Shown here: positions 58,228-64,000 of the stretch, in pieces
How the letters are laid out: each line of letters starts with the position of its first letter
Position numbering within the stretch: position 1 is the first letter of the stretch
From: Aeromicrobium sp. Root472D3
GTDB lineage: Bacteria > Actinomycetota > Actinomycetes > Propionibacteriales > Nocardioidaceae
Length of the DNA stretch: 64,000 nucleotides
Direction of reading: 5' to 3'
NCBI RefSeq assembly: GCF_001426485.1
Contig: NZ_LMET01000001.1
Location: 1,700,746 to 1,764,745, forward strand
Notes under the pieces: model-generated
Databases searched by the model: none
The model's input: only the letters and a program-made list of their open reading frames with translations
Told to the model about the DNA's origin: nothing
Translations under genes and position numbers: made by a program

Positions 58228-59925
58228 GTGCTTCGGGCAGCAGACGACACGTTCAGGCTCAACGCCGACTTCTTCGACTACACGATCATCGCGCTGTACT
58301 TCGCGGTCGTCCTCGGGATCGGGGTGCTGGCCCGGCGGCAGGTGTCGTCGAGCCTCGACTTCTTCCTGTCCGGCCGGTCGCTGCCTGCGTGGGTCACGGG
58401 GCTCGCGTTCATCTCGGCCAACCTCGGTGCCGTCGAGATCATGGGCATGTCGGCCAACGGCGCCGAGTTCGGCGTGGCGACGTTCCACTACTTCTGGATC
58501 GGCGCCGTCCCGGCGATGCTGTTCCTCGGCATCGTGATGATGCCGTTCTACTACGGCTCCGGCGTGCGCAGCGTCCCCGAGTTCATGCGACGGCGCTTCG
58601 GCACCGGCGCCCACCTCGTCAACGCCCTGAGCTTCTCGATCGCGCAGCTGCTGATCGCGGGCATCAACCTGTACCTGCTCGCGACGATCGTCAACCGCCT
58701 GCTGGGCTGGCCCCTGTGGGTCTCGCTGATCGTCGCGGCGATCGTGGTGCTGAGCTACATCACGCTCGGCGGTCTGTCGGCCGCGATCTACAACGAGGTG
58801 CTGCAGTTCTTCGTCATCGTCGCGGCCCTGACGCCCCTGACGATCATCGCGCTGCACAAGGTCGGCGGCTGGCAGGGCATCAAGGACAAGGTGCAGCCCG
58901 GTCCCGAGCAGCTGTCGTCCTGGCCCGGCACCGACCTGACGGGCATCGACAACCCGGTCCTGTCGACGATCGGCATCGTGTTCGGCCTGGGCTTCGTGCT
59001 GTCGTTCGGCTACTGGACGACCAACTTCGTCGAGGTGCAGCGGGCGATGGCGTCCGACTCGCTGTCGTCGGCGCGGCGCGCGCCCATCATCGGCGCGTTC
59101 CCGAAGATGTTCATCCCGTTCATCGTGATCATCCCCGGCATGGCGGCGGCGATCATCATCCCCGAGATCGCGAACCTCAAGTCGGGGCAGGGCGACGCCG
59201 GCGGCGCGACGTACAACGACGCGATCCTGCTGCTGATGCGCGACCTGCTGCCCAACGGCATGCTCGGCGTCGCGATCGCCGGCCTGCTCGCGTCGTTCAT
59301 GGCCGGCATGGCCGCGAACATCTCGGCGTTCAACACGGTGTTCTCGTACGACCTGTGGCAGCAGTACGTCAAGAAGGACCGGCCCGACGGCTACTACCTC
59401 GGCGTCGGACGCGTCGCGACGGTCGCGGCGACCGTCATCGCGATCGGCACGGCCTACTTCGCGTCGAACTACGACAACCTCATGAACTACCTGCAGACGC
59501 TGTTCGGCTTCTTCAACGCGCCGCTGTTCGCGACCTTCATCCTCGGCATGTTCTGGAAGCGCATGTCGGCGACGGCGGGCTGGACGGGCCTGGTCGCGGG
59601 CACCGCCGCCGCGGTCGCGGTCGCGTTCCTGAGCGAGGACGCGTTCGGCGGGGCGAGCACCGGGGTGCTGGAGCTGTCGGGCCAGGGCGCGAGCTTCGCC
59701 GCGGCCGGTGCGGCGTTCGTCGTCGACATCGTCGTGAGCGTGGTCGTCACCTTCATGACCAGGCCTCGCGACCCGAAGGAGCTCGAGGGTCTCGTGTACT
59801 CCCTGACGCCCAAGGAGTCGCTGGTCGACCCCGACGAGGGCTCGCTGCCCTGGTACCAGTCCCCGACGAAGCTCGCCGGCATGGGCCTGGCCATCGTCAT
59901 CGTCCTCAACCTGATGTTCCGCTAG
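58228..59925 (+). CDS. sodium:solute symporter (SSS family)
   Basis: The 565-aa LeuT-fold transporter has about 13-14 helices: FFLSGRSLPAWVTGLAFISA is the conserved loop and first repeat of SGLT-like members, and GLLASFMAGMAANISAFNTV in TM8 carries the sodium-site Ser residues. The solute (sugar, organic acid or amino acid) is not evident. The GTG start is preceded only by a G-rich stretch. An 82-aa membrane protein is encoded 9 nt downstream and is probably an accessory subunit. Confidence 0.9.
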   Translation: MLRAADDTFRLNADFFDYTIIALYFAVVLGIGVLARRQVSSSLDFFLSGRSLPAWVTGLAFISANLGAVEIMGMSANGAEFGVATFHYFWIGAVPAMLFLGIVMMPFYYGSGVRSVPEFMRRRFGTGAHLVNALSFSIAQLLIAGINLYLLATIVNRLLGWPLWVSLIVAAIVVLSYITLGGLSAAIYNEVLQFFVIVAALTPLTIIALHKVGGWQGIKDKVQPGPEQLSSWPGTDLTGIDNPVLSTIGIVFGLGFVLSFGYWTTNFVEVQRAMASDSLSSARRAPIIGAFPKMFIPFIVIIPGMAAAIIIPEIANLKSGQGDAGGATYNDAILLLMRDLLPNGMLGVAIAGLLASFMAGMAANISAFNTVFSYDLWQQYVKKDRPDGYYLGVGRVATVAATVIAIGTAYFASNYDNLMNYLQTLFGFFNAPLFATFILGMFWKRMSATAGWTGLVAGTAAAVAVAFLSEDAFGGASTGVLELSGQGASFAAAGAAFVVDIVVSVVVTFMTRPRDPKELEGLVYSLTPKESLVDPDEGSLPWYQSPTKLAGMGLAIVIVLNLMFR

Positions 59926-59934
59926 GAGATCGCC

Positions 59935-60183
59935 ATGAGTGAGCAGCAGCAGAAGAAGAAGGCGGGCGTGTTCGACATCCGATTCGTGATCGGAGGACTG
60001 CTGGGCATCTACGGCGTCATCCTGATCCTGCTCGGGTTGTTCAACGCGACCGAGGAGGAGCTGGCGCGCGGCGACGGCCTCAACATCAACCTGTGGGGCG
60101 GCATCGGCATGCTGGTCGTCGCGATCGCCTTCGCGGCGTGGGCGCGCCTGCGCCCCGTCGTCGTCCCCGCCGACCCCACCTGA
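59935..60183 (+). CDS. 82-aa membrane protein paired with the symporter
   Basis: Two membrane helices (about 17-38, RFVIGGLLGIYGVILILLGL, and 53-70, LWGGIGMLVVAIAFAAWARL) follow a polar, Gln/Lys-rich N-terminus. ATG 59935 has TAGGAG 7 nt upstream, overlapping the symporter stop codon, so the genes are co-transcribed and probably coupled. Small two-helix proteins next to SSS symporters are common in actinobacteria. Function not established. Confidence 0.8.
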   Translation: MSEQQQKKKAGVFDIRFVIGGLLGIYGVILILLGLFNATEEELARGDGLNINLWGGIGMLVVAIAFAAWARLRPVVVPADPT

Positions 60184-60302
60184 CCGCCGACGAGTCGCTC
60201 GTGCCCCGTGACGAGTCGCCGCGGGTTCCTCGCCGCCCGGCGTGCGTGACTCGCGGGTGGGCGTGCGTGACTCGCGGGCGGGCGTGCGTGACTCGTCGGC
60301 GG
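60184..60302 (+). repeat. tandem 21-bp repeats and long inverted repeat before leuS
   Basis: Three head-to-tail copies of a 21-bp unit (60240-60260, 60261-60281, 60282-60302), each beginning GCGTGCGTGACTCG; copies 1 and 2 differ at one base, copy 3 at three to four. CCGCCGACGAGTC at 60184-60196 is the exact inverse of the end of copy 3 (60290-60302). A further GTGACGAGTC lies at about 60209. The region is non-coding and ends 20 bp before the leuS -10 box. Confidence 0.8.
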
Positions 60303-60321
60303 GGGTGGGGGGAGTCCCCGG

Positions 60322-60327
60322 TAGGAT
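60322..60327 (+). promoter_or_regulatory. -10 box of leuS
   Basis: TAGGAT, 7 nt before GTG 60335. It rules out the longer frame that runs through the tandem repeats from 60242. Confidence 0.6.
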
Positions 60328-60334
60328 TCGGGCG

Positions 60335-63169
60335 GTGACCACGCCTGACGAGACCTCCGCCTCCCACCGCTACACCAGTGACCTGGCCGGCGACATCGAG
60401 CGACGCTGGCAGGACCGGTGGGACGCCGAGGGGACGTTCGAGGCCCCCAACCCCGTCGGCGACCTCGCCGGCACGACGCAGGACGGTCAGCCGCTCGGCG
60501 ACAAGTACTTCATCATGGACATGTTCCCGTACCCGTCGGGTGCGGGACTGCACGTCGGCCACCCCCTCGGCTACATCGCCACCGACGTCGTCGGCCGCTA
60601 CCGCCGCATGCGGGGCGACAACGTGCTGCACGCCCTCGGCTACGACGCGTTCGGCCTGCCCGCCGAGATCCACGCCGTCCAGACCGGCGAGCACCCGCGC
60701 ACCAACACGCTCGCCAACATCGCCAACATGCGACGCCAGCTGCGCCGCCTCGGCCTGGCGCACGACCCGCGCCGCAGCTTCGCCACGATCGACCCCGACT
60801 TCGTCCGCTGGACGCAGTGGATCTTCGTGCAGATCTTCGAGTCCTGGTACGACGACGAGCAGCAGCGCGCCCGCCCGATCAGCGAGCTGCGCGCCGAGTA
60901 CGAGTCGGGCGCGCGCACCGCGCCGGACGGTGCCGGGTGGGCCGACCTCGAGCCCCTCGAGCGGCGCCTGCTGATCGACTCTCGCCGCCTGGCGTACGTC
61001 GACGAGTCGCCCGTCAACTGGTGCCCCGGCCTCGGCACCGTGCTGGCCAACGAGGAGGTCACCGCCGAGGGTCGCAGCGAGCGCGGCAACTTCCCGGTGT
61101 TCACCCGCAACCTGCGCCAGTGGAAGATGCGCATCACGGCGTACTCCGACCGGCTGATCGACGACCTCGAGCGCGTCGACTGGCCCGAGTCGGTCAAGAA
61201 CATGCAGCGCAACTGGATCGGACGCTCGCACGGCGCCCGCGTCCGCTTCCAGGTCGAGGCCGCCGCGACGTCGTTCGACGTCTTCACGACGCGTCCCGAC
61301 ACCCTGTTCGGCGCGACGTACGCGGTCCTGGCCCCCGAGCACGAGCTCGTGTCGGCGATCGTCGCCGACGCGTGGCCCACCGGCACGCCGCGCAGCTGGA
61401 CCAACGGCGTCGACTCGCCCGCCGAGGCCGTCGCCGCCTACCGCGCCATGGCCGCAGCCAAGACGGACGTCGAGCGCCAGGAGAACCGGGACAAGACCGG
61501 GGTCTTCACCGGTTCGTACGCGACCAATCCCGTCAACGGCGAGCAGATCCCGGTCTTCATCGCCGACTACGTGCTGACCGGCTACGGCACCGGCGCGATC
61601 ATGGCCGTCCCGGCGCACGACGCCCGCGACCACGAGTTCGCCACGGCGTACGGCCTGCCGATCGTCCCGACGATCCAGGCTCCCGAGGGCCACGAGGGGG
61701 TCTTCCTGGGCGAGGGCCCCGCGATCAACTCGTCGCACGGCGACCTGGACGTCGACGGTCTGGGCGTCGCCGACGCCAAGGCCGCCGTCGTGGCGTGGCT
61801 GGAGGCGCACGGCGCCGGCGAGGGCACCACGACGTACCGCCTGCGCGACTGGCTGTTCAGCCGTCAGCGCTACTGGGGCGAGCCGTTCCCGATCGTCTAC
61901 GACGAGTCCGACCAGCCCATCGCGGTGCCCGACCACATGCTGCCGGTCGAGCTGCCCGACGTCCCCGACTACTCGCCCAAGACCTACGAGCCCGACGACG
62001 CCGACAGCAACCCCGAGCCGCCGCTGGCGCGCGCCGACGAGTGGGTGCACGTGACGCTCGACCTCGGAGACGGGCCCCGGCAGTACCGCCGCGAGACCAA
62101 CACGATGCCCAACTGGGCCGGGTCGTCGTGGTACGAGCTGCGCTACACCGACCCGCACAACGCCGACGCCGTCACCGACCCCGAGAACGAGCGCTACTGG
62201 CTCGGCCCCCGCACGCCCGGCGGCACGGGCGGCGTCGACCTGTACGTGGGCGGCGTCGAGCACGCCGTGCTGCACCTGCTCTACGCCCGCTTCTGGCACA
62301 AGGTGCTGTTCGACCTCGGTCACGTCACGAGCGAGGAGCCGTTCCACCGCCTGTTCAACCAGGGATACATCCAGGCCTACGCGTACACCGACGAGCGCGG
62401 CGTCTACGTCGACGCCTCGCAGGTCGAGGAGCGCGACGGCTCGTTCTTCCACGACGACAGCCCCGTCACCCGCGAGTACGGGAAGATGGGCAAGAGCCTC
62501 AAGAACGTCGTGACGCCCGACGAGATGTACGACGCGTTCGGGGCCGACACGTTCCGCGTGTACGAGATGTCGATGGGCCCGCTCGACGTGTCGCGCCCGT
62601 GGGAGACGCGCGCCGTCGTGGGGTCGCAGCGCTTCCTGCAGCGGGTGTGGCGCCTGCTGGTCGACGAGGAGACCGGCGAGTCGCTGGTCGACGACGCCGA
62701 CCTCGACGCCGCGACGCTGCACGTCCTGCACACCACGATCGACGGCGTCCGCGGCGACATGGAGAACCTGCGCTTCAACACCGCGGTCGCCAAGCTGATC
62801 GAGCTGACCAACCACCTCACGAAGGCCGGCGTCACGAGTCGCGCCGCGGTCGAGCCGCTCGTGCTGATGCTGGCGCCGCTGGCACCGCACGTGTCGGAGG
62901 AGCTGTGGGCGCGGCTGGGCCACGACGAGTCGCTGATCCGCGCGCCGTTCCCCGAGGCCGACCCGGCCCACCTGACGTCGTCGTCGGTCACGTGCGTCGT
63001 GCAGGTGCTCGGCAAGGTGCGCGGCAAGCTCGAGGTCAGCCCCGACGTCACCGACGACGAGCTGACGGCGCTGGCCCTGGCCGAGCCCAACGTCGTCCGG
63101 TCGATCGACGGCCGCGAGATCCGCAAGGTCATCGTCAAGGCCCCCAAGCTCGTCAGCATCGTCGTCTGA
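60335..63169 (+). CDS. leuS: leucyl-tRNA synthetase
   Basis: Class I aminoacyl-tRNA synthetase, 944 aa. ATP-site motifs are HVGH (about 73-76) in [15 protein letters not shown] and [10 protein letters not shown] (about 717), where actinobacteria have Gly for the Ser of KMSKS. The CP1 editing domain (about 250-450) holds [20 protein letters not shown] and the aspartate region [18 protein letters not shown]. The rest of the body and the anticodon-binding C-terminus are complete. The first motif reads [20 protein letters not shown] rather than the usual FGLPAEQ/N, typical of high-GC relatives. Confidence 0.97.
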   Translation: MTTPDETSASHRYTSDLAGDIERRWQDRWDAEGTFEAPNPVGDLAGTTQDGQPLGDKYFIMDMFPYPSGAGLHVGHPLGYIATDVVGRYRRMRGDNVLHALGYDAFGLPAEIHAVQTGEHPRTNTLANIANMRRQLRRLGLAHDPRRSFATIDPDFVRWTQWIFVQIFESWYDDEQQRARPISELRAEYESGARTAPDGAGWADLEPLERRLLIDSRRLAYVDESPVNWCPGLGTVLANEEVTAEGRSERGNFPVFTRNLRQWKMRITAYSDRLIDDLERVDWPESVKNMQRNWIGRSHGARVRFQVEAAATSFDVFTTRPDTLFGATYAVLAPEHELVSAIVADAWPTGTPRSWTNGVDSPAEAVAAYRAMAAAKTDVERQENRDKTGVFTGSYATNPVNGEQIPVFIADYVLTGYGTGAIMAVPAHDARDHEFATAYGLPIVPTIQAPEGHEGVFLGEGPAINSSHGDLDVDGLGVADAKAAVVAWLEAHGAGEGTTTYRLRDWLFSRQRYWGEPFPIVYDESDQPIAVPDHMLPVELPDVPDYSPKTYEPDDADSNPEPPLARADEWVHVTLDLGDGPRQYRRETNTMPNWAGSSWYELRYTDPHNADAVTDPENERYWLGPRTPGGTGGVDLYVGGVEHAVLHLLYARFWHKVLFDLGHVTSEEPFHRLFNQGYIQAYAYTDERGVYVDASQVEERDGSFFHDDSPVTREYGKMGKSLKNVVTPDEMYDAFGADTFRVYEMSMGPLDVSRPWETRAVVGSQRFLQRVWRLLVDEETGESLVDDADLDAATLHVLHTTIDGVRGDMENLRFNTAVAKLIELTNHLTKAGVTSRAAVEPLVLMLAPLAPHVSEELWARLGHDESLIRAPFPEADPAHLTSSSVTCVVQVLGKVRGKLEVSPDVTDDELTALALAEPNVVRSIDGREIRKVIVKAPKLVSIVV

Positions 63170-63223
63170 CGACCGGGGGGTCGCGCGACCCGTGGTGACG
63201 ACGTGATCTGGGACACGTACGGA

Positions 63224-63229
63224 TAGGCT
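63224..63229 (+). promoter_or_regulatory. -10 box of the degV-family gene
   Basis: TAGGCT, 6 nt before ATG 63236. A short palindrome GGGTCGCGCGACCC (63178-63191) just after leuS may terminate the previous transcript. Confidence 0.55.
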
Positions 63230-63235
63230 GGGACC

Positions 63236-64000
63236 ATGATCGGCATCGTGACGGACTCGACGTCCTCGTTGTCGCCGGACGACGCCGAGCGGGAGCACAT
63301 CGAGGTCGTCCCGCTGCAGGTCATCATCGGGGCCGACACCTACACCGAGGGTGACGACGTCACGGCCGACATGATCGCCGAGGCGCTGGCCGCATTCGTC
63401 CCGGTCAGCACCTCGCGGCCGACCCCCGACGACTTCCTCGCGGTGTACGAGCGCCTCGCCGCCGACGGCGCCGAGTCGGTCGTCTCGGTGCACCTCAGCG
63501 GACGCATGTCGGGCACCCTCGAGTCGGCCCAGCTCGCCGCCAAGCAGTCGTCCGTCCCGGTCACGTGCATCGACTCGACGCAGGTCGGCATCGCGACGGG
63601 CTTCGCGGCGGGCCGCGCCGCACGGGCCCGTGACGAGGGCGAGGACGCCGTCGGCGTCGCGGACGCCGCGCGGCGGGCCGGCGAGGCCTCGTCGGTGCTG
63701 ATCTACGTCGACACCCTCGAGTACCTGCGCCGCGGCGGACGCGTCGGGGCCGCGGCCGCCCTGATCGGCTCGGCCCTGGCGGTCAAGCCGATCCTGACGA
63801 TCGCGGACGGCGCGGTCGTCCCGCTCGAGCGCGTCCGCACCAAGGCCAAGGCGCTGGCCCGGCTCGAGGCGCTGGCGGTCGAGACGGCCGGGGCGTGCGA
63901 GGCCGGTTTCGACATCGGCGTGCAGCACCTCGCCAGCCTGGCGACCGCCACCGCGGTCGCCGAGCGGCTCGCGTCCTCGCTGGCGGTCGAGTCGATCCCC
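63236..64000 (+). CDS. DegV family fatty-acid-binding protein (partial, runs off window)
   Basis: 255 codons are present without a stop, so the C-terminal 25 or so residues lie outside the window. DegV/FakB proteins bind fatty acids for phosphorylation by FakA-type kinases. Visible features: IGIVTDSTSSLSPDDAEREH at the N-terminus, STSRPTPDDFLAVYERLA, VHLSGRMSGTLESAQLAA, CIDSTQVGIATGF, and DTLEYLRRGGRVGAAAALIG. The leaderless ATG 63236 follows TAGGCT. The lipid-binding role is known for the family; the physiological substrate here is not known. Confidence 0.9.
   Translation, partial: MIGIVTDSTSSLSPDDAEREHIEVVPLQVIIGADTYTEGDDVTADMIAEALAAFVPVSTSRPTPDDFLAVYERLAADGAESVVSVHLSGRMSGTLESAQLAAKQSSVPVTCIDSTQVGIATGFAAGRAARARDEGEDAVGVADAARRAGEASSVLIYVDTLEYLRRGGRVGAAAALIGSALAVKPILTIADGAVVPLERVRTKAKALARLEALAVETAGACEAGFDIGVQHLASLATATAVAERLASSLAVESIP

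Noticed and set aside
58182..59942. GTG at 58182 with a -10 box 6 nt upstream, opening a 586-codon frame
   Set aside because: The frame overlaps the symporter out of register and encodes Arg/Pro/Gly-rich noise. The promoter more likely yields a 46-nt leader for GTG 58228.
60240..60302. Three tandem repeats considered as a CRISPR array
   Set aside because: The 21-bp units are directly abutting with no spacers and there are no cas genes.
60184..60334. T-box or other riboswitch leader for leuS
   Set aside because: The -10 box lies 7 nt before GTG 60335, so there is no leader RNA for such an element, and no T-box sequence (UGGN) was seen.
56647..60342. Reverse-strand open frame of 1231 codons extending far upstream of the EamA exporter
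   Set aside because: Only the first-encoded 315 codons from ATG 57594 match a family. The rest is Arg/Asp/His-rich, antisense to the marR and symporter genes, and is a GC-skew shadow.
60086..63928. Reverse-strand open frame of 1280 codons antisense to leuS
   Set aside because: Repetitive Val/Asp/Arg/Leu composition without motifs, fully explained by third-position GC of leuS on the other strand.

Overview
The window is chromosomal DNA of a high-GC actinobacterium. Gene content and order suggest the Propionibacteriales/Nocardioidaceae (Aeromicrobium- or Nocardioides-like), but this is inferred from general resemblance, not a search. I see about 56 protein genes, one tRNA-Ala, and no insertion sequences, prophage or CRISPR. 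The last gene (degV family) runs off the right edge. About half of the genes have a TANNNT -10 box ending 6-7 nt before the start codon, so leaderless transcription appears to be the main initiation mode, and I used it to choose many starts.

Region by region. 1-9.8 kb: alpha-glucan/trehalose genes malQ, glgX, treY, a lipoprotein of unknown function, and treZ. Together they debranch glycogen, recycle malto-oligosaccharides and make trehalose. 9.8-18 kb: a protein of unknown function, a B12/radical-SAM protein (TIGR03960 type), a 67-aa helical protein, a CynX/NimT-type MFS exporter, the DUF2344 (TIGR03936) partner of the radical-SAM protein, then RNase E/G. 17.7-24.4 kb: a core block rplU-rpmA-obg-proB-proA, a 50-aa membrane protein, nadD-rsfS-histidine phosphatase, and tRNA-Ala(GGC) with a strong terminator facing a GntP permease.

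25.9-31.5 kb holds the most unusual locus: two paralogous DUF5819-HTTM gene pairs flank a secreted choice-of-anchor G protein with an LPSTG sorting signal. DUF5819 plus HTTM resembles the SdpA-SdpB maturation pair of Bacillus, so this may be a system that modifies or handles a surface protein. 31.5-35.7 kb: an MFS exporter, an M13 metallopeptidase, and a siderophore-interacting flavoprotein sharing a symmetric bidirectional promoter with the peptidase.

35.8-52.1 kb is a wall-glycopolymer region. It encodes a fused IspD-like cytidylyltransferase/SDR (CDP-ribitol synthase type), small membrane proteins, a CMP-nonulosonate synthetase fused to a HAD phosphatase, a NeuB-type synthase without SAF domain, two DUF6716 putative glycosyltransferases, a PAP2-family membrane protein, a GT39-like membrane glycosyltransferase, two CDP-alditol phosphotransferases of the TagF/TagB family, UDP-galactopyranose mutase and a GlfT1-like galactofuranosyltransferase. 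A ribitol/glycerol-phosphate polymer with galactofuranose and a nonulosonic acid (possibly Kdn) is the simplest reading.

52.2-64 kb: Trk/Ktr potassium uptake, Dps, a small SIP-domain protein under a DtxR/IdeR-like box, a protealysin-emfourin protease/inhibitor pair, an EamA exporter divergent from a MarR regulator with two operator palindromes, a sodium:solute symporter with a small partner, leuS preceded by tandem 21-bp repeats, and the partial degV gene.
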